Below, piece after piece: positions 12,495-25,091 of a DNA stretch of 64,000 bases (position 1 is the first letter of the stretch; the number at the start of each line of letters is the position of its first letter). The position numbers were made by a program, and so were the translations under genes. The DNA is taken from positions 310,001-374,000 of the forward strand of contig NC_090121.1 in assembly GCF_023973825.1 (NCBI RefSeq). The letters are read 5' to 3'. This stretch comes from Plasmodium brasilianum (taxonomy: Eukaryota; Apicomplexa; Aconoidasida; Haemosporida; Plasmodiidae). Below the pieces are notes generated by a model. That model saw nothing but the letters and a program-made list of their open reading frames with translations, was not told the origin of the DNA and ran no database searches.

Positions 12495-14689
12495 ATTTTT
12501 TTTTTTATTAATGTAAATTTGTAGCAGTTTAAATTTGCCCAACTTCTTTCTTTTTTTTCCCCTTTTCAATCTTTTTTACTTTTCTGATGGAAAGTGTTTC
12601 ATTAGAAGGTGTGAAAGAATTGCAAATGAAAAATTAAAATGTGGACTAATCATTTATTTGAAAATACTTTTTGAAATTTTGAATATTTGTAAATAATGTA
12701 CACATGTATATATAATATATTATGTATATATATTTATTTATATATGACCATGAGCACGCTGCAAAAAGATAGCATTCCCCCAAAAAGGTGTTATTTTGCA
12801 TGTACTGATAATAAAACAAAATATATATTTTCTTTTTTATTCAGTACATTATATGTTAACATAATTTTAAAAGATAAAAATCACATACATCTTTATATAA
12901 GGTCATTTTTACTGTAAAAAAAAAAAAAAAAAATTCTATTTTTAAAATTTTTGAATTATGCAAATTTTCTTAATTTTTACGTATAAAGATATATTTCAAT
13001 TTTTTTTTTTTTTTTTTTCATGTAAAAATTTGTTTGCAATATTATCTTCTTTGCACATATATTTTTTATTATTTTGAATGCCTGAATAATAGAGGTATAT
13101 ATACAATTTAGAGTAAAATGCTAAAAAAAATTTATAATTTTTTTTTTCGTGTGTAAAGGAAAAAAAAACTAAAGTTTTTTTATGTGAATATATATTTATA
13201 TTACTAAATTATAAGCAGGATTTCCCTATTTATTTCACCTACTGCAAGTTTGCACCTACCCCTGTGTACCTCAAACGTATAGTTATATGTGCCATAAAAC
13301 AAATTAGAAAATAAAGGTACACTTTAAAATTAATGCAAAAATGATTAAACACTGATAGCTGAAAATGTATATTTAAAAAAAAGTAAATAAAAAATAAAGC
13401 AAAACTTGTAATTTATTCCTATACCGTATACCAGTCGTAACAAGACAAACATATATCAGTATAATTTGTAGATATATTTAAATAAACAAAAGATTGTCTT
13501 TTCAGTGTTATCTATTTTATATAAAATTTGAAGCATCATAATAAAGTAGACCTTCTAATATTCTTTTTAATGAACTACACTGTTGATATATATATATATA
13601 TATATAAATGTTTTTTTTTTCTTTTTTGTTCCCTATGGTACTGCACCTAGTCACACAAAATAGCTTAATATAATCGTTTTAAAAAACAGCGCATTTTTTT
13701 TTTTTTTTTTTTCAAAAAAGCATTTCTATTGCGGTAAGGTGAGCAGTTATGACTTTCACGTTTCAGCAGTAATGGTTAACGTACGCCCTTTTTGTTAAAA
13801 TATGTATCTTCTTTACCTGTGTTACTTTTTTTTTCGTGCATTTGATATTCAGGGCATGAATAACAATTTTGGAGGAAATGTTTTATCCCTTACCTGTGTT
13901 TATATATGTGCATTCTTATGAGCTAACAATTTCTTATTAATGATCTTCAACCTTCCATTAAAAAAAATTACTGCAATCTTTTGACAATTCATTACATGAA
14001 ACTCTTTTTAAAATGGCACCCAACCTGTGCGCAGTGTCCAGGAATCATGATTGTTTAGATATGAACCATGAGAAACATATCCATAAACATGAAGCGAAAA
14101 TACTACACACATAAGTATCCAAGTGTTTATGCATGTGTGTGTGTGTGTGTTCGTGCTCATTGTTTTACCTTAATGTATGCGCGATATGTAATTTCTGACA
14201 AGGTCATATATTTTTTAATGATTTTATATATATTTATGACCAAGCAATAATAATATATTTAAAATTTTACATAAGTAACCAACTCAGAAAGGACGTTTTT
14301 TTTTTTTTTTTTTTTTTTAAATATTATGAAATATCTACATAATAGATAAATTAATAAAATAAAAATAAAAAAAAGACAACCAATTTTTAAAAAATATTAA
14401 TTCGTTTAACAACACAAACAAAAAACAAAAAATATGCTATAAATTTATAGGCTTTTTTTTTTTTTTTTTTTTTTTTTTGTGAATGAAAAGGAAAAGGGTG
14501 TAAATCCTTTATACAACACTTGACTAAAAAGAAAATATTATAATTATATAAAATAATGAAAATAAACAAACGTATATTCCTTCTAATTTTTTATAACAAC
14601 GAAATACTTTTCTTTTTATTTGAAGTTGTATACGATTTAAATTTTCCAAATAAATAGCATTTATACCCATATTCTACATTTTTGTGAAA
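12495..14689. promoter_or_regulatory. Divergent intergenic region, probable bidirectional promoter
   Basis: 2.2 kb lies between the start codons of a minus-strand and a plus-strand gene, so both promoters must lie here. It holds many poly(T)/poly(A) tracts (12915-12931, 12998-13017, 13693-13711, 14297-14318, 14452-14478), a (TA)n tract near 13588 and a short (TG)n near 14137. No consensus promoter element can be assigned by eye. Confidence 0.4.
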
Positions 14690-15302
14690 ATGTTGAAATA
14701 TTTTAAGAAAGATCATTATTCATATTTAACGAGTGGCAGGAAAAAATCATTTATGGTAGAAAAAGATGTTAAAACGAGGTACTGTCCACAAAAAAAAAAA
14801 AATTAAAATTAAAATTAAAATTAAAACTAAAAATGAAGATAAAGATAAAAATAAAAATAAAAATAAAATAAAAAAAAAAATAATAATAAAATTAAATTAT
14901 AATTATGAGACTCTACAAAAGACCAAAAATACGGTTAAAAAGGGGAAACCGTGGGGGAGGAAGAGGAAAAGTTTTTTTAAATAAGGAATAAAACTAAAGG
15001 TAGAAATAAGGAATATTAATAAGTGGTACATCAATAAAACATGGAGAACTATTTTATTTAAAAAAAAGACAGAGAGTGTATAAAAGTGTGTACGAGGGTG
15101 TAAATTCGTGTAAATGCGTGTAAAAGCAAGTAAAAGGATGTAAATTCGTGTAAAAGCGAGTAAAAGGGGTGTAAGAACGCGTAAGAGTATTCAACTTCAT
15201 AAGGCACAAAAAATCGCTATTAAAATTATGCTCGTTTTTACTTGTTTGCCATTTTGATATGCCGTTACACGGCTGCATTTTAGCACTTCTATAACTTATT
15301 CC

Positions 15303-15336
<34 letters not shown>

Positions 15337-18300
15337 TCAAAGTAAAAAGTTTGTTACAAGGGAAGAATTGAAACACATTTTCATCTTAGACACTGCAGAT
15401 AGTACAGCAGGGTTATGCATATTGAACATCTCGTTATTTCTCCTAGGAGGGTTAACACAAGAAAAAAGCAAAGGGGACATGGCAACGAATTTACAAGGAA
15501 GTTTGTTTATTATAAGTTTGATGTGTTTTTCTGTTCAAAAGGTTTTCCAAAGATCTATTATATCCGATGTTTCATTTGTTGTACTATTATCCTTGTCATG
15601 TATTTTACCTTTCTTTTTATTAGAGATAGATGAATCTTTTAATAGCATAATTTTTTTCCTTTTAAGTATAATGCTATATTTTACCAAGTATCATTTAAGA
15701 AATTTATTTTTACTAGACAGTGTTATAGTACTGGCAATAGTTGCAATAAATAGTTCGATAAATTCAAGTATAATAGACATTTATATTTTCCTACTTGTAT
15801 TAAATACTTTTTTCCTAAGTATAATATTTTACAGGTACTTGTACTATTTTTCTAAGTCTATATCCCTTGCCTCAGATAATCCCAAAAATATGATGGTAAT
15901 GTTTCCTTATATAAATGAGTATCAACAAATATGTTTTGTAAAGCTAGCTGATATACTATTAGATTTAAATAATTATATGAGAATAAAATGGAACATATTT
16001 TTCAATAATATACCCATAATTAACTTAAAGAATGAAAAAGAAATACAAAATTTAGAAATACCTTCTACTAGGCTGTCCAATAAATTTTATACTCTAAAGA
16101 ATCAAAAAATTTTCCTTTACTATCCACCATATTATTGTCTCAAAGCATTATATCATAAAAAATTACATTTACTTTGTTTATCTACTGAAAGAAAAAAAAA
16201 ACAAATTATGAAATTACATTCAAATTCAAATAGGATAAATTTTTATTTTCTAATGGAACTGCTAAAATTGCAGGGGTGTAAATCCGACTTGCATCTTCAT
16301 CCTAACGCGGAAAATCGAACCAACATAAAAAATAAACCACAGGGATCGAATAGTAAAAACAACAATTACACACATATGATACATCCCTACAATCAGGATA
16401 AAATACTTTATTCTAAAGAGAAGAAAGGGAACATAAAAAATAAAAAAAGGCATACGTACAAGGAGGTGCTATATCCAGAGAACTTATGCATTAACCAGAA
16501 AAACAAACGAGAAATGGAAAAAATTACAATGATGAACATAAAAAAAAAAGGAGGACGCAAATTTAGTAAAGAAGAGGGGTACAAGCATGCCGACGTTTTG
16601 CGGTACCCTGATAACAATTCTCCTAAGGACAAAAATGAAAAAGGGAAAAAAGAAGCCAACAGTTGTAGAAGTTACAAAAAAGAAAAAAAGAGTAAAGAAG
16701 GGGGAAAAGAGGATAGTCAACACAAGGGAAAAAAGGACAAACATGTCTGCAGAAACGAAAATGGTGTAGCAAATGGTATAGCAAATGGTATAGCAAATGG
16801 TATAGCAAATGACATGGCAAATGACATAAGCCACTATTTGAAGCATGAACATTTTATACACACTAAAGTATTTTCCACAAAATTGATAGAGGACTCTATA
16901 GAAAATCTGGCAGGTCGCAATACGGATATTTCAGAAAACAAAATTCAGATGGACGATTTATTTACTACTTTAATTAAGACAGATCCCATAAAAATTAACT
17001 CTTCTCATTCATCAAAAAAGAAAGAAAAAAATGCAGAAAATGATGGAAAATCCAAACCATGTGAACAACTCTTTGAATCAAAATTTGCTATCAATTCTTT
17101 GGCACATCCAGAAAAAAAAAAAAATATCAAGCCGAAAGATGCACTAAATCGAGGGAACTTCCAAAGTCAGGGGAAGATCGCACATTCGCAAGGAATTATA
17201 AATAACTACAAAAAGGAAGAAAAGGAAGAAGAAAAAGAAAAAAAGGACCAAGGGAAGAGGAAAGGCGCACAGAAGGAAGTGGGACAAAGGGCAGAGGGGG
17301 AGAAAAAAAAAGTAAACAAATGTACCACACTTCCAGTTAGCATCAATTATGACAATTTTGAAAAGGATGAGAAAAAGTTATATGTAAAAAAAAAAAAAAA
17401 ATTAGAAATCAACAAAAGCATGGTGCAGAATTATTTGAAAACAGTGAAATAGATAAAGGAGATAAAGGCATAGCGCATAAAGAGAATGATTATAATCTCT
17501 ATAACTGTGGAAATACGAACAACCCCATAATTTCTAAAGAAAATGCGTATGAGCGAAATAAAACAGAAAGCTTTTCTAGTGTAAGTGGTAATAATGTGGA
17601 TGGTTCAAATGAGGAATATAACAATATGCACATGTTCATGCTTAAGAAGTCAAAAAAAAATAATAATCAACAAAGTGAAGCTTATTCTAGAATAATAAAA
17701 AGTCAACATAGAACCAATTCAAAGTTTAACACTTCTGCTTCAAGGAACTCTTATTGTTATGAAAGCACATCTGATGAAAAACTAATTTTTATGAACTTTT
17801 CTTGCTTATTTTATATATGCGCACAGAAAATTAAATTCTTATTAACATATATAGAACAAATTAATGTAGTTGTACAAGGAGCTAATTTCAAACAACGAAT
17901 AACACCAAAACAAAATAATCTTCTCTCTTTTTTAGATCAAAAAGTAGAAAGATACTATTTATTATGGTCAAATTCTTTTGATTTAAATTATCATGTGGAA
18001 AATTATATATTCCATATAATACTGATATTAATTCTACACCTCTCTTGCATACTCCTAAGAGTAGCTCCCATACACATGAGTCAGTTGTATTCTCTAGTAC
18101 GTTCATAAATAAATAAATAATAAAAAATAGATGCACGGTCCATACTTCAGCAGACATACTCATTCGTAGTCTACATAGTCAACCATTTTGCTAGGTTGTT
18201 GTCAGAATAAAATCCACGTATATACACACATATGTACATATAAATGCATACATATAAATGTATACATATACATGTGTACATATACGTGTGTACATATACG

Positions 18301-19688
18301 TGTGTACATATACGTGCGCATATGTATATATACATATATTTACGCACGTATGTGCATTTTTCGTGATACCCCTTTTCCACCCGTTTTAGTTCAAAATTCC
18401 CAGCTTCCTAACAATTTTTATATCAAGATTTTTGATCATTCTAATCGTTATTGCTTTTTTAATTTCATCAATCATAAAAACTAGATCTGTTAACCCCACC
18501 AATGTGTTCAGAATTAAAATACGCTTCTTCATTTTGTCGATTTTTATGTAACAATAATAAATTATTCACTATGTTGAAGCAGTGAAGGGGGACAAGTCCT
18601 TTTGCCCACATGCACACATGCACACATGAACACATGAACACATGCATATATGCACACGTTCATATGTCCATACGTACATTAAAATTTCTATTTACTCTTA
18701 TTTTCTCCTTTCTTTATAGTCTCCTCCTGTCAACCTTAGACTACTTGTGGACTATTTTTCTGGTATACGAAAATTTGTGGATGTTACCAAAGAATTCTTT
18801 ACTTGCCCTTCAGAAAGCACACAGGTAAAAAGTGTTTACAGATTAGCACTATCCCTGATGTGTATACGGATAGGGGCGTTATCATTTTTCATTTCTTCCT
18901 ATTACTTGTCATTACCTTCTGCGTGCTGCTGTTGAGTTATATATGCCGTCATTACTCCCTATTTGCTGCTACTTATTTTATTATCATTATTGTCATTATT
19001 ATCATTACTGTCATTATTATCATAATTACAATTATTATCATTATTGTTATTATTTTTCTTTTCTTTTCCTTTTTTTTTTTTTTTACCCAAGTTGCAGCAT
19101 CTTTTCCGAAGCTGGATTTACTTTCGTTGTGCCCATCTTTTACTTTCTAGTTATGCATAGACTAGAAAGTCTGTGGTACATATACACTGTATGGTTACTG
19201 CTGATAAACATCATATACTGGTATTTTATAGGAGTTTTATTGCCCGGCTTAAAGATGAACATCTCGTTGATCACTCTGATTTCGTTATGTATTTTGTTTA
19301 TTATTAGGTTAGTACAGGAAAGACAGAAATATTCCGAGCTGTAGGATGGACAGATGACGCTTTTGTACTATAGTACTCATCATCCTTCTTTGTCCTTCAC
19401 ATGTTCACCCTTTCAGCTTTTCCCTTATTCATTCATTCAATCATTCATTCGATCATTCATTTGATCATTCATTCGATCATTCATTCGATCATTCATTCTA
19501 TTATGTATTCACCGGATTCTCTTCTTATATACGCCTCTTCTCCTACTTTCACTCTTTATAGACCTTTCGAAATGATTAAGAGAGATATCTTCTGTAGGTG
19601 TGTTTTACCTTATGTACTTTTTCTGGACGATACCTTGCATTTTGTTACTAATGAGAAAGAGCTTAAGTATTTGCACTATCATTTATAA
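14690..19688 (+). CDS. Multi-pass membrane protein of unknown function, six exons, frame broken at poly(A)
   Basis: Proposed exons: 14690-14778, 15343-18096, 18390-18488, 18720-18922, 19092-19307 and 19562-19688. All junctions are GT/AG with matching phase. The first ATG encodes MLKYFKKDHYSYL. Exon 2 opens with about six hydrophobic segments over residues 45-200. A long K/N/E-rich hydrophilic insert with VANGIANGIANG repeats follows. Four to five more hydrophobic segments are spread over exons 2-6, ending KELKYLHYHL-stop. Within exon 2 the frame stops at 17452 but continues in another frame after a run of 16 A at 17386-17401. One added A makes the exons total 1163 codons including the stop. 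The exon 3 donor (GTTAAC) and exon 4 donor (GTGCTG) are weak and uncertain. The first membrane block loosely recalls PIG-C/GPI2 in segment pattern, but I would not name it on that. Confidence 0.7.
14779..15342 (+). other. Intron 1 of the multi-pass membrane protein gene
   Basis: The donor is GTACTG after ...DVKTR/S. The acceptor is a poly(T) run (15304-15335) followed by GTCAAAG. The split codon AG/T gives Ser, and the phases agree. The intron holds AAAATTA-type repeats (14800-14890) and a degenerate TGTAAAnnCG repeat (15095-15185). Confidence 0.65.
17386..17401 (+). other. Homopolymer A16 at a frame break
   Basis: Sixteen A residues follow TATGT. Upstream, the frame reads ...KLYVKKKKK and stops at 17452. 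The frame one base back is open from 17401 through 18096, giving 232 codons of mixed composition that end in a membrane segment. A net gain of one A (or loss of two) restores one long frame. Either the assembly has an indel in the homopolymer, or the site is a real slippage site. Confidence 0.85.
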
Positions 19689-20269
19689 GGATAGGCACTT
19701 ATACATCCAGGGTAAAAGGTATGTCACGTATGTTAACATACAGGTTGCTTGCATATACGTACAAACTAGTATATATCCGAGAAACATATTTCTTTAAACG
19801 GTTAGATTGAAAATAGAAAGTCGATTAAAACAAAAAACAAAAAAAAATAATAAAAGAAGTAGAAGTAGAAGTAGAAGTAGAACTAGAAGTAGAAGTAGAA
19901 GTAGAACTAGAAGTAGAAGTAGAAGTAGAAGTAGAACTAGAAGTAGAAACAGACGTAGTACGTATTTTTATTTAAAAATGAATAAATGAGAAAAAGAAAG
20001 AAAAAAAAATGAAACAAAAAGGAACGGAAGGACACGAAATACCCTAAAAATGTTAATATAAATATAAGAGTAATGAGAAAGATAAACATACATGTAAGCA
20101 CAAATATAGCTGTATTTGTAGCAGCAAATTTACATGTATATGTGCACCCAGGTGAATATGAAAAACGAGTGTGACAACAAAACACGGAAGGATGAGCCAA
20201 ATGAATTTAATTAATTTGAAAATATACCAAATTAGATTATCATAATGGAGCTAAATTTGACACTTCTAA
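19689..20269. other. Convergent intergenic region with a 6-bp repeat
   Basis: This region lies between the stop codons of two convergent genes. An AGAAGT/AGAACT hexamer array at about 19855-19950 would read as RS/RT dipeptides in one frame, but it has no gene context. The rest is A-rich, with a hydrophobic minus-strand frame at 19937-20200 that lacks an ATG. Both genes' 3' UTRs and polyadenylation signals must fall here. Confidence 0.5.
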
Positions 20270-21076
20270 CTAGTCTACTAATGATGGATCATTTTTTAAG
20301 TTATACAAAATTGCATTTTTGTTTACACCCACAGAATTAAAAAATGAATGCACCTTATCATCTATAAAACATCTACATGAAAATATTAACTCGTACTTCT
20401 TGTCATTATGCACTTTTCTAAACTCGTTCGATATATATAAATCATCGAGTCGTATGGAAAAATATAATTTATTAAATCGTATACAATCATTATATAATGG
20501 TTGTATTTCTGCCTTATATGCATTTGTTATCTCGTAGCCTAAGTGTAATGGTATAGAAAATATGTCATCCGATCGCTTCAAAAGGGTATACCTTATTTTA
20601 ACCTTTCAAAAGGGAAAAAGAATAAGAGGAACATTATATGCATACATGAATACATACACCCATACGTACAGACATGCATACATGAATACATGCACCCATA
20701 CGTACAGACATGCATACGTACAGACATGCATACGTACAGACATGCATACGTACAGACATACATACGTACATGGGTACATACAAATATAATTTTTACAAAT
20801 ATGTCAACAAGAACGCGGTGTTGGTGGTTCATCGATTTATTCGTTCATCAACTTATCGCTTTATTGCTTTATTATTTTATTATATACATTTATTTTTTCT
20901 TTTCCATTTTATCTCCTTTTTTCATACAGATAATTTTGTGGAAAAACTACTTTCGCTGTTGTTTAAAGGGACGCTGATCTCACTTCTATGAGTTAAAGGT
21001 GCTTGATTTGATGATATTTCTTCCACTCCTAACAACAGTTAGCATATACATATGGGTATACGTATACATGTATATA

Positions 21077-21115
<39 letters not shown>

Positions 21116-21484
21116 GCTACGTGTTAGCAAAATAATAGTCTTTTTTTTTTTTTTTTTATCGCTCTATTTTATAACCTCCGTTGTACAACAGACATGTATA
21201 ATTCTCCCCTATGGGAAAATAGAAATATTTTACATTTTCTGCATTAAGTATGTACGATAAAATAGTATAATTGCTTATATTTATTTTGATTTTTAATTTC
21301 CCCCCTATAATTACTTTATTATTTTTATATAAAAACTTAAATATATTTTGGTTGTTTGGAATTATGTTTATTTCAGGTGTGTATGACGTGGTTAAGAACC
21401 CTAACAGTACTCCTACAAGTTGGTGCACGCAAAAACGGGCAACACGTGTACATATGTGAATGTACTTACATATGTGCATATATA

Positions 21485-21518
<34 letters not shown>

Positions 21519-21797
21519 CATACATACGCATGAGGACTTACAATATGCATATGCCTGCGCACAGTAACGACGCTCGTACAAACATACGCATACACCCCCA
21601 TACACACACGCAACTACATATATAAAGAGTTACACATTTTTTTATTTCTTTCTTTTTCAACCTCCTACAAAGCAAATTATAAAAAGTATCATCAAATAAA
21701 TCATATTAAAAAATACGATTTTCTTGTTTACTCTTTTCTTTTCGGCTAGCTCATTTCCAAACACTCTTTTTTTCTTATAACCCAGTTTCCCCTCCAT
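20270..21797 (-). CDS. Single-anchor protein, four exons, possible LEA-2-like domain
   Basis: Proposed exons in transcript order: 21797-21662, 21400-21176, 21028-20928 and 20602-20270. Phases are 1, 1 and 0 and agree at each junction, giving 264 residues. Exon 1 codes MEGKLGYKKKRVFGNELAEK, then basic residues and a hydrophobic helix (about 27-46). This looks like a signal anchor with a cytosolic N-terminus. The remainder is beta-strand-like: GGKLKIKINISNYTILSYIL and, in the last exon, SIPLHLGYEITN and KLYFSIRLDDLYIS. One membrane helix followed by a hydrophobic-alternating domain with a V-x-L-x-I-x-N-x-N/S-like signature recalls plant NHL/LEA-2 and TMEM106-type proteins. That is inference only. 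An acceptor 12 bases further upstream would lengthen exon 2 by four residues. The 325-bp last intron contains a 16-bp minisatellite. Confidence 0.65.
20640..20777. repeat. Minisatellite with 16-bp units inside an intron
   Basis: Units close to CATACGTACAGACATG, with CATGAATACAT-type variants at the left. The array lies wholly inside the proposed last intron (20603-20927) of the four-exon minus-strand gene. Frames through it are open on both strands and produce spurious H/T/Y-rich ORFs. Confidence 0.85.
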
Positions 21798-22697
21798 AAC
21801 TATATCAACAAATTAACAAGTTAAATAAAAAAAAATAATAATAAAATAATAATAAAATAATAATAAAATAATAATAAAATAATAATAAAATAATAATAAA
21901 ATAAAAATAAAATAAAAATAAAATAAAAATAAAATAAAAATAAAATAAAAAATAAAATAAAAAATAAAAATAAAACAAATTTAAAAAAGGAAAAGGGGGA
22001 AAAAAAAAAGCAGAGTGGAAAAGAAAAAAAATATAGTGTACATTCTTACCTGCTATTTATTCATTAACAGAAAAAATGGAACACTCATTAAGCTAACATT
22101 TAATTAAATAAAAAAAAAAAATTGTTACAAACGAAATGAGCATATTAACAAAATTATATGTCCTTCCATAAACAAAGAATAAATTGTGTACCATAGAAAA
22201 AAAAAAAAAAAGATAAAATAGAAAAAGAAAATCCTTATATATCCGTTTAAACATTTTGTCATATACATATATACACCTCCAAATGAATGCAAAAAAAAAA
22301 ATAAAATAATAAAATAAAATGAGAGTTGCGTTTGTAAAAAGCGTTTTATATTTAAGCTCAGTATCCATATATAAATATATATATATACGTACATATAAAT
22401 ACATACGTACGCAATTACATTTTTTGTGTATTGAGTGAATAATTTTGTTACATCACCCCTTGAGTTTTAAAGGCCCTTAACAGTTTACTCAAAATACAGA
22501 GTTATATGAAACCATTTATATACAACTGAGAAGTCCACAAGAGTGGTATGCTTAATATCTTTCTTTTTTTTTTTCTTTTGTTCTTATTTTAAAAAAAACT
22601 TGCTAATGACCTTTTTCCCTTTTTCCAAAAGTTCATTAATATTTTTATTTTTCATTAAATTTTTTACAGCATAAAAAGTATTGTATATGTTTTTCAT
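21798..22697. promoter_or_regulatory. Divergent intergenic region, probable bidirectional promoter
   Basis: 900 bp lies between two divergent start codons. It holds an AATAATAAA/AAATAAAAT-type repeat at 21830-21975, an A run at 22196-22211 and mixed AT-rich sequence. No ORF of gene-like composition is present. The promoter role is inferred from position only. Confidence 0.4.
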
Positions 22698-24304
22698 ATG
22701 GAAAGTTATTATTTAAAAAAAAAAAAAAAAATAAAATATAAAGAATTATTTATAACAACATTTTTAACCCATGGAGGATCAAATTTAATTTCAAAACTTA
22801 TTGTTTCACCACTGGAGAGGACTGTAATCATTAAACAAGTGCGACCAGTTTTCTTTAAAGGCATTTTGCTTCAGCCTTCTTTTGCATACTCAAACATAAT
22901 AAGAAGTAAGGCGGTATCATAAACGGGGTAGTTATTCCCCTGCATGTATATATATATATATATTTATATGTATATACGCGCTTATATATATACACATGTG
23001 CAAACACATATACAAATGTACATCCATATATTCATCTGCACCTTCGCAATGATATAACATTGCTCGACTCTTCCTTCCACATCCAACCCATACATATGTG
23101 AAACTACCCCTTACTTACCCCCTTAGGCATACACTCAAATCAAGGCGTAACGTCCTTTTGGTGGGGATACAATGCAAGTATTTTGAGTTTTTTATCATTC
23201 AGTTTTTTAAGATTACTATTTCATGATAGAATAAAATACAGCCTATCTCTATATACCACTTCTATAAGTAGTACTAATAATAGTAGCAATTATAATTACT
23301 TTTTTGTTAAATTTTTCTTATTATACACCTCAAGTTGCTTAGCTGCAACAATAGCATATCCTTTAGACACCATTCATAATTGCATGCAGCTGAATCATGA
23401 AATAATTAGAAATAAGAAACTGCATAACAGGAGCATTTTTCTTTTTATATATGACCAATTATTAAAAAAAAGTAAAAAAAAAAAAAAATTAGCGAAAGAA
23501 ATGAGAAAGGGCTAGAAAAATGATTACATATAACACTCGTTGCATAGTGAACACATGATCAACACAGACACATAATGCACATGTGCATGCGTACAGTCAG
23601 ACGCGTGTGCATATTCTTTTCATTGCTGCTATAAATTTGTGCACTTTCCGCCGGACGCGAATGCTGCGCATACTTGTCCTCATATCGAATATTTTTATTT
23701 TATTTTTCTATTTTATTATTCTATTTTATTATTATATTTTATTAATTTATTTTTACAGCACTCTTAATTTATATATGTATGTTTTTCTTTTCCCCTGTTT
23801 GTAGAAATTAAAAATTTGTACGCGGGGTACAGCCTATGCTTGTTCAGCTTCATCCCGTATTTGATCATAACGATTAAGTTAAACGAACTGTTTACAAAGC
23901 ATTTTATTGATTTCAGTTATCAAGTGAAAAGTTTATCCTTAGAAAAAGAGGAACAAAAGAATGAATATAACACAAATGAGGATTATAAAAAATTATTTAA
24001 TAAGACTCCAAGTTTTTTTCCCTACATCTTTTTGGGTGTACTAACAGGTTATGTGGCACAGATAGCTACATACCCACTAGAGACTATAAGGCGAACATAT
24101 CAGTATCATGTTATGTATGAACAATATTTCCCAAAATTATCGAAGCATTTTAAAATTTTATATAAAGAAAAGTGCTCAAAAACGCTTATCAACAAAATTT
24201 CGAATCTGTACAAAGGATTTACAATGCATTCGTTTAAATTAATACCGGAGTATTTCATATTTAGCTGTTTTTTTTACTACGTAAAAAATAATATACCCAT
24301 ATAA
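22698..24304 (+). CDS. Mitochondrial carrier family protein, divergent ADP/ATP-carrier-like
   Basis: Exons 22698-22905, 23127-23471 and 23805-24304 join in phase 1 at both GT/AG junctions and give 350 residues, slightly long for the family (about 300). Three carrier repeats are visible. Repeat 1 has SPLERTVIIKQ (about residue 40), then GVTSFWWGYNASIL, which matches the carrier G-x-x-x-F/W-W-x-G-N-x-x pattern. Repeat 2 has YPLDTIHN (about 147). Repeat 3 has YPLETIRR (about 274). By family it should be a six-helix inner-membrane carrier exchanging nucleotides or metabolites. The usual P-x-D/E-x-x-K/R holds only in repeat 3, since repeat 1 ends in V and repeat 2 in H. The RRRMMM motif of true ADP/ATP carriers is absent. 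Substrate unknown. Confidence 0.85.
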
Positions 24305-24791
24305 AAAATGGAAAACGAAAGAAAAGAAACAAAAGAAGAGTAATGTAGAGAAAAAAAAAGAAACGTATTTGACTATTTTGTAGTATTTTTTTTTTTTTTT
24401 TTTAATTTTCCCGACAAAAATACTGCAGTCCTTTATTGTTCTTTGCTTCTGTTATTTTATCCTGAACAGTTCATATTTTTTTCTTAATTTTTATTATTTT
24501 ATTATTTTTTTATTTGATTATATTATATATTTTTTTTTTTTTTTTTATTTCATTTTTTTTTTTCTGGCTAGCAGTTAAAAAATTTTCCCCTGTTGACTAC
24601 AAAAATTTATTTGCCTGCTTCTAATAATTTGTGTAATGTAATTATGGTTTATTCATTTTATTTTCCACCTTTTACTTGTTTTTATTTCTTTTAAGATTTT
24701 CTTTTTTTCTTTATATTGGCTTAATTCTTTTTTTCCTTATGTTGATATATTACATATAACACGCGTTAATTTATGCACGCGTGAAACTTTT
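24305..24791. other. T-rich intergenic sequence
   Basis: This lies between the carrier stop codon and the tentative small minus-strand gene. It is dominated by T runs (24389-24402, 24529-24545, 24552-24562) with little else. It probably carries the 3' UTR of the carrier gene. I see no gene. Confidence 0.5.
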
Positions 24792-25042
24792 TTAAGTGAG
24801 GCCCTCAACCTTTAACGAATTCTTATTAAAAACTGGTACATATATGTATGTATATGTAAATATATGTATGTATACATATATTTTTTTTATTTTATGAATG
24901 CTATCAAAATTCGAAATTTTGAAAAATGGATAAAAATAACTTAACTGTGAAGATATGTCACCTAACCTTCCAGGAATTATGAAGGAAAGAACATATATGC
25001 ACAAAAATACTTATATGTCGGTTATAAACGTACATACGTAAG

Positions 25043-25091
<49 letters not shown>

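Noticed and set aside
19807..19989. RS/RT-repeat ORF resembling an SR protein tail
   Set aside because: A bare hexamer array between convergent genes, with no RRM or other domain leading into it.
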